DNA of 64,000 nt from JBGLNJ01 sp034434835 (GTDB taxonomy: Bacteria; Chloroflexota; Anaerolineae; Fen-1058): the NCBI GenBank assembly GCA_034434835.1, contig DAOTXX010000076.1, positions 1 to 64,000 on the forward strand. The letters run 5' to 3'. Positions 1-9,500 of this stretch are shown in pieces (within the stretch, counting starts at the first letter, position 1; the number at the start of each line of letters is the position of its first letter). Under the pieces are notes generated by a model. The model saw only the letters and a list, made by a program, of their open reading frames with translations, was not told the DNA's origin and did no database searches. Made by a program: the position numbers and the translations under genes.

Positions 1-74
1 GGCAACAGGTCCATGAGGTAAGCCAGCAGTTCGTCGGGCGTAGGAGTAGTCGGTCCGGGTAGCGTATTGCTCAT
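1..74 (-). CDS. hypothetical protein, N-terminal fragment cut by window edge
   Basis: An ATG at 74-72 follows a plausible ribosome binding site (GAGGTGTTCTG) and opens a frame that runs off the window edge (MSNTLPGPTTPTPDELLAYLMD...). It begins 30 bases after the stop of the shortened ABC-2 permease, so it may be the next gene of that operon. The Pro/Thr-rich beginning gives no family. About 24 residues are visible, so this is a tentative call. Confidence 0.35.
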   Translation of the reverse strand, partial: MSNTLPGPTTPTPDELLAYLMDLL

Positions 75-103
75 CAGAACACCTCGTCAGGTTGGAATTT
101 GTT

Positions 104-577
104 CTATTTTACCAAAAGTGTCCTGACATCAGGGTCCTGATAGAATTCGATGACGGCTTGCCTGTCCGGGTCGGCAAACTTTTTGGAAAAGTCAGGCGGG
201 ATGACGATAGCGACCTGGGCAGCCTGCCCATCCACCGCCGCGCGGGCCGATTCGGCGCTCGGGGCGAGCGAGACCTCTACCAGATCAGCCATCTCTTGAC
301 TTTGCAGCACGTTGACGATCAATTCACCCATCGTGCGGGCCTGCTTGCCGCCGGGGATGTTTTTGGTGCTGGTCTGAAACCGGGGGCCGCCCTCGTCGAG
401 ATTGGCGATGATGACTTTAGTTTTGGGCAGGTTGAACTCGCCGCCGCTGGCAATGTTGCCGAACATGACGTAGAATAACCCCGTCGTCAGCAGCGGGATG
501 CCAAACATGAACACCACGGCAAACGCGCTGCGGAAGGAACGGAGCATGTCCTTGAAGGCAATGTCGAGAATTTTCAT
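104..577 (-). CDS. ABC-2 type transporter permease, N-terminal half only (truncated)
   Basis: The 157-residue product begins with a short cytoplasmic stretch and one membrane segment (about residues 17-40, FAVVFMFGIPLLTTGLFYVMFG region), followed by a soluble domain with the pattern of the extracytoplasmic loop of YhhJ/ABC-2 exporters (IIANLDEGG..., VAIVIPPDFS...). Full-length family members are usually about 370-400 residues and carry five further membrane helices. Here a TAG follows DPDVRTLLVK and the following sequence does not look like a permease in any frame. It sits downstream of the matching ATPase at 640-1587, in the order typical of drug or antibiotic exporters. It is either a truncated non-functional remnant or a half-permease; I favour truncation. 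Confidence 0.7.
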   Translation of the reverse strand: MKILDIAFKDMLRSFRSAFAVVFMFGIPLLTTGLFYVMFGNIASGGEFNLPKTKVIIANLDEGGPRFQTSTKNIPGGKQARTMGELIVNVLQSQEMADLVEVSLAPSAESARAAVDGQAAQVAIVIPPDFSKKFADPDRQAVIEFYQDPDVRTLLVK

Positions 578-639
578 AAAGCCTCGGGGTGAATATCCAA
601 TACCTGATACCCAAAGCCATTGATATTGGGTATTGGGTA

Positions 640-1587
640 TTAGTCTCGCAAAGCCCGTCCCGTCAGGTGCAGAAACACGGCTTCCAGGTTCGGTTCGCGG
701 ATGTCCACCGACGTAATGCGGGCGGAAAGACGTGTGGCAGCCTCGAACAGGCGCGGCAAGACCACGTTACTGTCCTCGACCAGCACGGTGACCTGGCCGT
801 TCTCGGTCGAGACGCGCGAGACTCCCTCGACGGCCCGCCAGGTCTCCAGCACTCGACCGGCTTCCACGTTGAGTGTCAGGTCAATGCGCGTTTGCTGCCC
901 CACCAATTTCACCAATTCTTCGTGCGTGCCGCAGGCGATGATTTGCCCATGATCCATGATGGCGATGTGGTCGCACAACTCCTGGGCCTCTTCCATGTAG
1001 TGGGTGGTGTAGAGCACCGTCATGCCCTGGTTCTTGAGCGCCACCACACTGTCCAGGATATTGCGCCGCGATTGGGGATCAATGCCGACCGTCGGCTCGT
1101 CCATGTAAATGACCTGCGGTTTGTGCAGCAGGGCCACACCGATGTTGACGCGGCGCTTCATCCCGCCAGAGAATGTGCTCACGCGCCCGTTGGCGCGGTC
1201 GCTCAGGCCGATTAGCTCCAACACCTGATTGACCCGCTGGCGCAGCTTGGCCCCGCGCAAGCCATACATCTTGCCCCAAAAGGTCAGGTTCTCGCGCGCC
1301 GAGAGGTCATCATACAAGGCGATTTCCTGCGGCACCACGCCCAGCACGGATTTGACGGCCATCGGGTCGTGCCGGATGGAATGGCCCATGACCAGCGCAT
1401 CACCTTCGTCGGGGCGCAGCAGGGTAGCGAGCATGGAAATGGTGGTGGTCTTGCCCGCGCCATTAGGGCCAAGCAGGCCAAAGATCTCGCCCAACCGAAC
1501 GTCGAAGCTGACACCCTGCACGGCCTTGATCTCGCCAAAGGCTCGATGCAAATTCGTGACTCGAATGGCTGTGTGATTCGTGTTCAT
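640..1587 (-). CDS. ABC exporter ATP-binding protein (DrrA/CcmA-like)
   Basis: A 315-residue ATPase that would energise the ABC-2 permease encoded just downstream. Walker A GPNGAGKTT is at about residues 40-48, the signature FSGGMKRR at about 139-146 and Walker B VIYMDEP at about 159-165, followed by the D-loop GIDPQSR and the switch histidine in YTTHYMEEA. About 90 C-terminal residues form the extra domain seen in DrrA/YadG-type exporters. The frame is open as far as 1926, but the ATG at 1587 is chosen because GGGAG lies 7 bases before it and homology begins there. The substrate cannot be read from the sequence. Confidence 0.9.
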   Translation of the reverse strand: MNTNHTAIRVTNLHRAFGEIKAVQGVSFDVRLGEIFGLLGPNGAGKTTTISMLATLLRPDEGDALVMGHSIRHDPMAVKSVLGVVPQEIALYDDLSARENLTFWGKMYGLRGAKLRQRVNQVLELIGLSDRANGRVSTFSGGMKRRVNIGVALLHKPQVIYMDEPTVGIDPQSRRNILDSVVALKNQGMTVLYTTHYMEEAQELCDHIAIMDHGQIIACGTHEELVKLVGQQTRIDLTLNVEAGRVLETWRAVEGVSRVSTENGQVTVLVEDSNVVLPRLFEAATRLSARITSVDIREPNLEAVFLHLTGRALRD

Positions 1588-1846
1588 AGGATACTCCCGC
1601 GATACGCGCCTCATTATAACATGCAATGACGAGTCTGTTATCGCTCCGGTGGACATCGGAGCACCTGTCCGTTCGTACAGTGTACGAGTGGGCACTATCC
1701 GATCCCGCCAGGCTTCCCAGCATATGGGCCTTGGTAAAATACCAGAGTCGTTGTAGAATTCGCCGGTCAGCCGCCTCGCCCCCTCCCACCCAGGCGACAC
1801 GAGGTCAAGGCGGGCCGATATACTGGCCTGAAGTGATTTCGGTGCT

Positions 1847-1875
1847 ATTCGTTGATTCGTTTGAAATTCGTTGAC
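1847..1875 (+). repeat. dispersed 29-bp ATTCGTT-type repeat, copy 1
   Basis: Contains three ATTCGTT units in 29 bases. The same 29 bases occur in inverted orientation at 32051-32079 with two mismatches. It lies just before the ribosome binding site of the alpha/beta hydrolase gene at 1892. Confidence 0.6.
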
Positions 1876-1891
1876 ACAGTAGAGGTGAATC

Positions 1892-2719
1892 ATGGACATT
1901 TGGCAATCGGGTGATATAGAAGTCAATGGCTTACGCCTGCATTATGTGCGGACGGGTGGTGACAAGCCACAGGTTGTATTGGCGCATGGCTTTTCCGATG
2001 ACGGATTGTGCTGGACGCCCGTCGCCGAGGTATTGGCTTTAGAGTATGACGTCATCATGGTTGACGCCCGGGGGCACGGGCGGTCGGACGGGCCAGAGCA
2101 AGGTTATGGCTCCGCCGAGCACGCGGGCGACCTGGCTGGCGTGATCACCGGGCTTGGGTTGCGCCGCCCCGCCGTGCTGGGACACTCGATGGGCGCGGCC
2201 ACTGCTCTGGTGCTGGCTGGCATGTACCCGGATCGAGCGGGCGCAATCTTGCTAGAGGATCCGCCCGCCTGGTGGGTAGCCACTTCTTCCCCAGAGCTTG
2301 CTGCGGAACGACAGGCGCAGATGCGCAGCAGGATCATCGAATTGAAGCGCAAGATACGCGAGGAGTTGATCGCCGACGCGCGCGCCAACTCTCCCCGTTG
2401 GCCCGAAGCCGAGCTTGGACCTTGGGCCGATGCCAAGCTGCGGTTCAGCTTCAACGCGCTGAACCGCCTTGGTGCGGCTGCCGTGGACTGGCAAGCGACT
2501 CTGCGCCGCATCACTTGTCCGGCGCTGCTCATCACGGCCGATCCAGAGCAGGGCGCGCTCGTCACCGAGGAGAGCGCAAGAGAGATCCATGCGCTCGTGC
2601 CACAGTTGCGCATCGCGCATATCCCGGGGGCGGGCCATAACATCCGGCGCGAGCAATTCGATCGCTACATAGACGCCGTGCGCTCCTTCCTCGCGGAAGT
2701 GACTGCATGTCTACCTTAA
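1892..2719 (+). CDS. alpha/beta hydrolase
   Basis: A 275-residue soluble alpha/beta hydrolase. The nucleophile elbow GHSMGAA puts the catalytic Ser near residue 99, the acid is probably Asp217 (ITADPEQG) and the base His249 (GAGHNIRRE). The oxyanion motif HGF is at 32-34 and the GHGRSDG motif at about 61-67. It has no signal peptide. The ATG follows AGAGGTGAATC. The last 13 bases overlap the radical SAM gene, so the two are co-translated. The family covers esterases, lactonases, C-C hydrolases and haloperoxidase-like enzymes, and the substrate is not evident. Pairing with a radical SAM protein and a rhamnosidase suggests action on a glycoside or secondary metabolite, but that is inference. 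Confidence 0.85.
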   Translation: MDIWQSGDIEVNGLRLHYVRTGGDKPQVVLAHGFSDDGLCWTPVAEVLALEYDVIMVDARGHGRSDGPEQGYGSAEHAGDLAGVITGLGLRRPAVLGHSMGAATALVLAGMYPDRAGAILLEDPPAWWVATSSPELAAERQAQMRSRIIELKRKIREELIADARANSPRWPEAELGPWADAKLRFSFNALNRLGAAAVDWQATLRRITCPALLITADPEQGALVTEESAREIHALVPQLRIAHIPGAGHNIRREQFDRYIDAVRSFLAEVTACLP

Positions 2720-3684
2720 AAGTTCATCTGACCTACTGGTGCACGGCGCAATGTGACCATTGTCGTTTTCGCTGCAGCCGCCGACCTGGCCCGACCATTG
2801 ACTATGACCTCGTGATGGGCTGCGTGGACGCATTGAAGAGGCTTAATCAGTTGGACTGGGTCGTGCTGATGGGGGGCGAACCCGGTCTGGTCCCGGAATT
2901 GACCCATCGCCTGGCCACCGCGATCAGAACGATGGGTATAGCGGTCAATGTGGAAACCAACGCTTCCTGGGCAACAAACGACGAGGCTGCCCGCCGCTTT
3001 CTTGAGCCTCTTTATGCGCATGGTGCCATGGTGATGTTCAGCCTGGATGCCTGGCACGAGCGTTTCGTGCCTCCAGAGCGTGTGATGCGTGCAGCGCGGA
3101 TTGCCGAGGCGTTAGGGGGACAGTACTTTTTCGAGGCAGAGTATCTTGACTTGGCGTCTTGTAGCCATGAGCGCGACCAGCGCACCAACGTGCTGCTGGA
3201 CGATCTGGAACGTGAATTGGGGAAGCACCCTCGGATCTACCAGGGCACGATCCTCTACAATGGCCGGGCATCGGAGCGGCTGGCCCCATTGGTCGCCTCC
3301 GGGCGTGGCGTCCCAACGCAGGTCTGTGATCAGGTTCCTTGGTGGTTCAATGACCAACTCGAGACATTGGAACTCTTGGAACTTGATCCGGATGGTTATC
3401 TGAGTAAAGGCTGTGGCATTGCTATTGCGAATATCCGACAGACGTCGGTGCGCACTGTTCTGGCTACGTATGATGCAACCCGGCATCCCATTTTCTCCAC
3501 TCTGCTCAAATCAGGGCCGTTAGGTTTGGCGCGAGAAGCACAAGCCCTCGGCTACGCGCTCAAAGCCGACTATGCCGACAAGTGCCACCTTTGTCAGGAA
3601 GCGCGCCAAGTCTTGTTGAGCAAGTACCCGACATACCTTATGCCCGAGCAGCATTATAGAAAAGACCATTGGTGTAAACTTTAG
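2707..3684 (+). CDS. radical SAM protein with C-terminal Cys cluster; 3' end altered by a MITE
   Basis: A 325-residue radical SAM enzyme. The cluster motif CTAQCDHC (Cys12, Cys16, Cys19; CX3CX2C) binds the SAM-ligated [4Fe-4S], and MGGEP near residue 57 is the GGE motif for SAM binding. Further cysteines (QVCDQ, KGCG, DKCHLC) in the C-terminal part resemble a twitch/SPASM-like auxiliary cluster region. The start overlaps the preceding hydrolase by 13 bases. The final residues HWCKL and the stop codon come from an inserted 92-bp MITE. Removing the insert and one target copy restores ...RKDD-stop, 7 bases before the first rhamnosidase ATG. The reaction is unknown. Confidence 0.85.
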   Translation: MSTLKVHLTYWCTAQCDHCRFRCSRRPGPTIDYDLVMGCVDALKRLNQLDWVVLMGGEPGLVPELTHRLATAIRTMGIAVNVETNASWATNDEAARRFLEPLYAHGAMVMFSLDAWHERFVPPERVMRAARIAEALGGQYFFEAEYLDLASCSHERDQRTNVLLDDLERELGKHPRIYQGTILYNGRASERLAPLVASGRGVPTQVCDQVPWWFNDQLETLELLELDPDGYLSKGCGIAIANIRQTSVRTVLATYDATRHPIFSTLLKSGPLGLAREAQALGYALKADYADKCHLCQEARQVLLSKYPTYLMPEQHYRKDHWCKL

Positions 3685-3758
3685 CCCCGGAGTGCGGCCT
3701 TCAGGCCGCGTTGTATGCAGGCTGAAGCCTGCACTCCAACCTTAAGTTGACACGCATG
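3667..3758. mobile_element. 92-bp MITE copy 1 with 10-bp target duplication
   Basis: A 92-bp non-coding element flanked by direct repeats TAGAAAAGAC at 3657-3666 and 3759-3768. The ends are imperfect inverted repeats (CATTGGTGTAAACTTTA against CATGCGTGTCAACTTAA). The core folds into two 7-bp hairpins (GCGGCCT/AGGCCGC and GCAGGCT/AGCCTGC) enclosed by GGAGTGC/GCACTCC. A second copy at 44849-44940 is the same length and differs at two bases. It supplies the stop codon of the radical SAM gene. It is non-autonomous and no transposase for it is in the window. Confidence 0.88.
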
Positions 3759-3786
3759 TAGAAAAGACGACTAGGGAGCCATGATC

Positions 3787-6465
3787 ATGATCATCACCAA
3801 CCTGCGTTGTGAGTACATGACCAACCCACTTGGGATTGACATTGCCTGGCCGCGCCTGAGCTGGGAATTGCGCGACGAGCGTCGTGGCGCGCGCCAGAGC
3901 GCCTACCAGATTCAGGTCGCCACCAGTGAGGCGGCACTCCATGAGGACATCGCTGACCTGTGGGACAGCGGCAAGATTGACTCGGATCAATCGGTGCACA
4001 TCGCTTACGCTGGTGAGGCGCTCGGATCGGGCCAGCGCGCTTGGTGGCGGGTGCGCGTGTGGGATGCCGAAGGTCAGCCCAGTGCATGGAGCGCAGTCGC
4101 ATGGTGGGAGATGGGCTTGCTCGAGCGCGCCGCCTGGCAGGGGCAGTGGATCGGCGCGATGCTCGCAGGTGGCCCATACACCACCAGCCCGGTGCCGTTC
4201 GTGCGCACACGGTTCACGCTCGACCGGCCAGTGGCGCGGGCGCGGTTATATGCGACCGCGCTGGGCCTGTACGAACCACACCTCAACGGTCACGTTGTCG
4301 GTGATGATCTGCTGACGCCTGGCTGGACCGATTACACCGTTCGCGTCCAGTATCAGGTCTATGATGTCACCCACTTGCTGCGACAGGGCGAGAACGTGCT
4401 GGGCGCGGTGCTGGGCGATGGCTGGTATTGCGGATTCGTGGGGTGGCACGAGCGACAGCAGTACGGCGACCGCCCCAGGTTTCTGGCGCAGTTGGCGATC
4501 ACGTTCGAGGACGGCAGCACACAGACGATCGCAACGGACGAACAGTGGAAGGCGGCCTATGGCCCCATCCTCGAATCGGATATGCAGATGGGTGAGAGCT
4601 ACGACGCCCGGCGCGAACTGGTCGGGTGGGACACGCCCGGCTATGATGACGCGCGCTGGCTGCCGGTCGAGCCGTTCGCCGATCCTGGCATAGAACTCGA
4701 TGCCATGCGCGGCCCGACAGTGAAGCGTATTCAAGAGATCCAGCCAATCGCCGAGCCGCGCGAGATCAAGCAGTGGCCTGTATCGAAATGGATTTTCGAC
4801 CTCGGCCAGAATATGGTCGGGCGAGTGCGGTTGAGGGTGAGCGGCCCGGCGGGCACAACGATCACGCTGCGCCATGCCGAGATGCTCAATCCCGACGGCA
4901 CGCTCTACACGGCGAACCTGCGCCGCGCCCAGCAGACCGATCATTACACACTCAAAGGAAACGGAGAAGAAATTTACGAGCCACGTTTCACCTTTCATGG
5001 CTTTCGCTACGTCGAGCTGAGCGGCTATCCTGCGACGCCAACGCGCGAGACGATCACCGGCATCGTGCTGCATTCCGATACCCCGCCGACGGGCACTTTT
5101 GAATGTTCCGACCCACTGATCAATCAGCTTCAACACAACATCCAGTGGGGTCAGCGCGGCAACTTTTTAGATGTGCCCACCGACTGCCCGCAGCGCGACG
5201 AACGCCTCGGCTGGACCGGCGACGCTCAGGTGTTTATCCGCACTGCGGCGTTCAACATGGATGTGGCGGGCTTTTTCACCAAGTGGACGCGCGACCTGGA
5301 GGATGCCCAATCGCCGGAGGGTACTTTTCCGATGGTCGTGCCGAACCCTGGCTTCGCCGGCAAGGACGGCGGGCCGGCGTGGGCCGACGCCGGCATCATC
5401 TGCCCCTGGACGATTTACCAGTGCTACGGCGACACACGGCTGCTGGAGAAGCATTACGACTCGATGCGGCGCTATGTCAGCTTTCTGGCCGAGACCAGTC
5501 GAGACGGGCTGCGGAACTATCCAGAGTATAAGGGCAATCACGGCTTCGGCGACTGGCTGGCGTTGGACGGCAGCGAGGGACGCGAGGGCGCTACGCCCAA
5601 AGACCTGATCGGCACGGCGTTCTTTGCTTACAGCGCGCGGCTGCTGGGCCGGATCGCCCGTGTCTTGGGGAACGGCGAGGATGCCGAACGCCACGAGTCT
5701 CTGTTCCAAGACGTACGACGGGCCTTCCAGGAGCGTTTCGTCACTCCAGGCGGACTCGTCGCAAGTGGGACACAAACCTCCTACGTGTTGGCGCTGCACT
5801 TTGATCTGCTGCCCGAGCACGCGCGGGCAGTGGCGCTGGATGCTTTGGTGCGCGACATCGAGCGGCGTGGCACGCATCTTTCGACCGGCTTTGTCGGCAC
5901 GCCGTACATCAACTGGGTGCTGAGCGAGAACGGGCGTCCCGACATTGCCTACGCGCTGCTGAAGCAAACAACCTGGCCTTCATGGCTTTACCCGGTCACA
6001 CAGGGCGCCACCACCATCTGGGAACGCTGGGACGGCTGGACGCACGACAAAGGCTTCCAGGACCCCGGCATGAATTCGTTCAACCACTATGCCTATGGCG
6101 CGATCGGCGCGTGGCTCTATGCAGTGGTCGGCGGGATTGACCTCGACCCGGAGCGGCCCGGCTACAAGCACATCATCATGCGCCCGCGGCCGGGCGGCGG
6201 TCTGACCCGCGCGAGGGCGGAGCTGCACTCGATCTACGGGCCGATCCGCAGCGCCTGGACGGTGGAGAATGGTCTATTCGACTGGCACATCACGATCCCG
6301 GTCAACACCTCCGCGACGGTCTATGTCCCGGTGGGTGAAGGTATCGGGGTACGCGAGAGCGACATTCCTGCCGACGAGGCGCCTGGAGTACGCTTCCTGC
6401 GGCGCGAGGCGGACGCTGCGGTGTACGAGGTCACGGCGGGGGAATACCATTTCACCACAGGCTGA
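3787..6465 (+). CDS. alpha-L-rhamnosidase (GH78)
   Basis: About 892 residues. It hydrolyses terminal alpha-L-rhamnose from plant glycosides or pectic side chains. The order is an N-terminal Ig-like domain (LRCEYMTNPLGIDI...PRLSWEL), a carbohydrate-binding beta-sandwich containing GDGWYCGF, the (alpha/alpha)6 catalytic barrel with the GH78 signature DCPQRDERLGWTGDAQ near residues 465-480, and a C-terminal beta domain. There is no signal peptide, so it probably acts on imported glycosides. ATGs at 3781 and 3787 are both in frame. AGGGAG is only 2 bases before the first but 8 before the second, so 3787 is chosen. The gene was probably tightly linked to the radical SAM gene before the MITE inserted. 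Confidence 0.93.
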   Translation: MIITNLRCEYMTNPLGIDIAWPRLSWELRDERRGARQSAYQIQVATSEAALHEDIADLWDSGKIDSDQSVHIAYAGEALGSGQRAWWRVRVWDAEGQPSAWSAVAWWEMGLLERAAWQGQWIGAMLAGGPYTTSPVPFVRTRFTLDRPVARARLYATALGLYEPHLNGHVVGDDLLTPGWTDYTVRVQYQVYDVTHLLRQGENVLGAVLGDGWYCGFVGWHERQQYGDRPRFLAQLAITFEDGSTQTIATDEQWKAAYGPILESDMQMGESYDARRELVGWDTPGYDDARWLPVEPFADPGIELDAMRGPTVKRIQEIQPIAEPREIKQWPVSKWIFDLGQNMVGRVRLRVSGPAGTTITLRHAEMLNPDGTLYTANLRRAQQTDHYTLKGNGEEIYEPRFTFHGFRYVELSGYPATPTRETITGIVLHSDTPPTGTFECSDPLINQLQHNIQWGQRGNFLDVPTDCPQRDERLGWTGDAQVFIRTAAFNMDVAGFFTKWTRDLEDAQSPEGTFPMVVPNPGFAGKDGGPAWADAGIICPWTIYQCYGDTRLLEKHYDSMRRYVSFLAETSRDGLRNYPEYKGNHGFGDWLALDGSEGREGATPKDLIGTAFFAYSARLLGRIARVLGNGEDAERHESLFQDVRRAFQERFVTPGGLVASGTQTSYVLALHFDLLPEHARAVALDALVRDIERRGTHLSTGFVGTPYINWVLSENGRPDIAYALLKQTTWPSWLYPVTQGATTIWERWDGWTHDKGFQDPGMNSFNHYAYGAIGAWLYAVVGGIDLDPERPGYKHIIMRPRPGGGLTRARAELHSIYGPIRSAWTVENGLFDWHITIPVNTSATVYVPVGEGIGVRESDIPADEAPGVRFLRREADAAVYEVTAGEYHFTTG

Positions 6466-6553
6466 CGAATCATAGTTTACAGTTGGCTACTGACCTGCGA
6501 GCGCAAGCCGGCGTGAACACATCCGAGGCTCCTGACCGCCGCGCCATCTACAC

Positions 6554-9500
6554 CTATACCAACTTGAGCGCCTGCGCTTGCGCGACGGCTTGTGTTCGAC
6601 TGTTCACGCCAAGCTTGCGGTAGATATTCTCCAGATGGGTCTTGACCGTGCTGGCAGAGATGGAAAACCTGGCGGCAATCTCTCGGTTAGATAGGCCGGC
6701 GCTCACCAGTTGCAGCACTTGTTGCTCACGTGGGCTGATGGACGCGGCGGTGGACAGCGCCATCAACTCCGCCTTGGGCAATGGCTTGGGCGTTTCATTG
6801 GCATGTCCCACCAGGCGGAGGATTTCTTTGACAAAGGACTGGGTCTCGGCGGCAAGATGCTCGCTATGCAACACCAGCGTGAGCAGCGGCATACTTGGGA
6901 GGCCATGATCCAGAAATGGGCGGATGAAGGATTCAGGTGCAGCGAGCCGGACCGCCTCTGCCATCACCTGTCGAGCTTGATTGACTTGATGCTGTTCGAA
7001 CAGAGCGCGAGCCAGCATCACGCGCGCCCCCAAGATCGGTTCGCTGTAGAAACCATGCGGGTATTGAGTGATCAGGCGATTGAGCAGGTCTTGGGCGGCG
7101 GGGGCCTGTCCCTGTTCCAACAGGATTTCTGCGCGGACAAGCGCAGATAAGGCATGTGCTTCAGCTTCTCCCGCTTCGCTCAACATCCGTTCTGCAGAAG
7201 CACAGTCGCCTTGCCGCAAGCAGAACAAGGCCTGATATGCGATCAAATCCTGGTCGAGCCAAATGCCCGAGGGGCGCTGGGCGTGCAGCTCCCGCGCTGC
7301 CTGGAGTGTGGCGAGAGCCGCCTCGTGATTCCCCTGCGCCGATTGGATCTTGGCACGCAGAATCGCGACCATCACCGGCACATTCGTGCTCGTGGGATTC
7401 GGGTCCACCTCGGTGGCGCGCACCAGCAGTTGATGCGCCTGTGCCAATTGATTGCGCTCGTAACTCACCCGGCTCAGGGCTGCGAGCGCAATACTCGCCG
7501 GTTCGGGCAATTTGCTGCGCAGTGCGAGGGCCTGCTGCAAAACCTGATGGGCGATCTTTTCGCTGCGTCGGAGATGGCCCCGTGATAGCGCCAGATTGGC
7601 GCATGCTCCGCCGGCCATCAGCATGACGAATAGGTGACGCCGCGCCAGCGCGGCGTCATAGACCGCGCGCGCTTGAGCCTCTGCCTGAATCACGTCCCGC
7701 CGATAGTCGCTATGATATTGCACAATGCCGTTCAATAACTGCCACACATCGCCGTGCTCTCCCTCGGTAGGCCACGGGGGCATTGCCACGTCGCCCGTTG
7801 CCCACGAGTGGCGAATGCGCTGAATCTCGGCCAACACCTCTCGCTCATCGCTGGTCTGCTCAGTCACCGGCTTGCGCGCGATATTGGTCTCTATGCGCGC
7901 CAGGAATCGTTCTACGTCGGTGCGTGACATTGCCACCCAGGCCAGGCGCACATACACAAACAAGAGCGTCTTGTGTTGCTGCACCACTGCTTCCGGCAGT
8001 TGTTGCAGCCAACGCAGCAAGCGCGAATCTTCGCCCAACTGCTCCAGCTCGCGCAACGCCATGCTCTCGATCAAGGCCGCCGCTTCTTCCCACGCTTCGA
8101 TGGCTAACAAATGATACACGGCATCGGCTGGCGCGTTTTGCGTGCGGTACCATTCCGCGGCCCGGCGATGCAAACGCGGAATGTCGGCGGGAAATTGCAT
8201 CTGCAACTGATTGCGCAGCATCTCGGCGAACAGGTCATGATAGCGATACCAGTCCCGCCCCTCCAATCGCGCGAGGAACAGATTGTCCTGCCACAGGTGG
8301 GACAGCATCTCGGCCCCATCCGTTTGTCCAGTCACCGCGTCGCACAGTGGGCCGGTCAGGTTTTTCAGAATCGCCGTTTTGAGCAGAAAGGCTTGCATGG
8401 ACGGTGGCTGCCGATACAACACGCTCTCCAAAAAGTATTCGCGCAAATACGTGTGCGCTCCCGTAAAGGTCTCTATGAATTGGCGACTGTCGCTTTGTTG
8501 GGCCAAGGCCAGCGTCGCGAGCGTGAGGCCGGCCACCCATCCTTCGGTACGCTTGACTAACGTCTGCATGTCGGCGTATGCCAGGCGGCGTCCCGGCGTG
8601 TGCTGCCACAAAAAGTCAATTCCCTCCTCCAACGTGAAGCGCAAATCATCGGTTTCCAGTTCTGCCACTTTACCTCTGGCCCTCAAATGTCCCAAAGCCA
8701 GCGGTGGTCTGGTGTGACTGGAAATGACCAGTTGCAGGGTCGGTGGCAGGTGCTCCAGCCAGGTTTGGAGGGAAGTGTGAATCTCCGGGTGTTGGATGTG
8801 ATGATAGTCGTCCAAGACCAGGCCGATACGTTGACATACATTCGACGCGTCCGTGACTCGGACGATGTCATTCGTGAGGCGCACGACGATTTCGGGAAGG
8901 ACCGAAGGTAAAGATGCACGGAGCTGTGAGAGCAAGGCCTGACCCAGGTTGGGGTTGACCGTCTGCAATGCCATGACGACCGTGGACCAAAAGCGCAGCG
9001 GGTGGTTATCGTCTGCGTCCAGCGCAACCCAGGCCACGGGCATCCCACAGCTTTGCCGCCACTCGTTCAACAACGTGCTCTTGCCGAACCCGCTGGGCGC
9101 GCAGAGCAAAGTCACTGGTGCGTTGATCCGTTGTGTAAGACGCGGACGTGTGATGAGCTTGTTTGGCAAAGCGGGGGGCTTGACTTTGGTCAGGGGCAAG
9201 AAGGATAGTTCGGCTCCGCTCCTTTCGACGACTTGCGTATGACCCGACGCGGCCATCCGGCCGATAGAATCGGATTGGCTCGATAATCGTGTCAGCAGAG
9301 TTTGCCCGGCCAGGCGCGCGCTGGCCTGCTCGAGGCGCGCTTGGGTCAGTTCTTCCGATCGGCCCAAATACGTCTTGAAGAGCTTGCCGCCGCGCCGCCG
9401 ATAGGCATACCAGTACGCAATGCCACGCCGGACTTCGCGTTGCGCGGTCAGGTGTCCCGCGCCTCCTTCGAACACGAAGCTGGAATTGTCGGCCAGCCAA

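Noticed and set aside
4246..5136. Long minus-strand frame (296 codons) inside the rhamnosidase gene
   Set aside because: It is antisense to a well-conserved GH78 gene, its translation has no recognisable motif, and long antisense frames are expected at this GC content.
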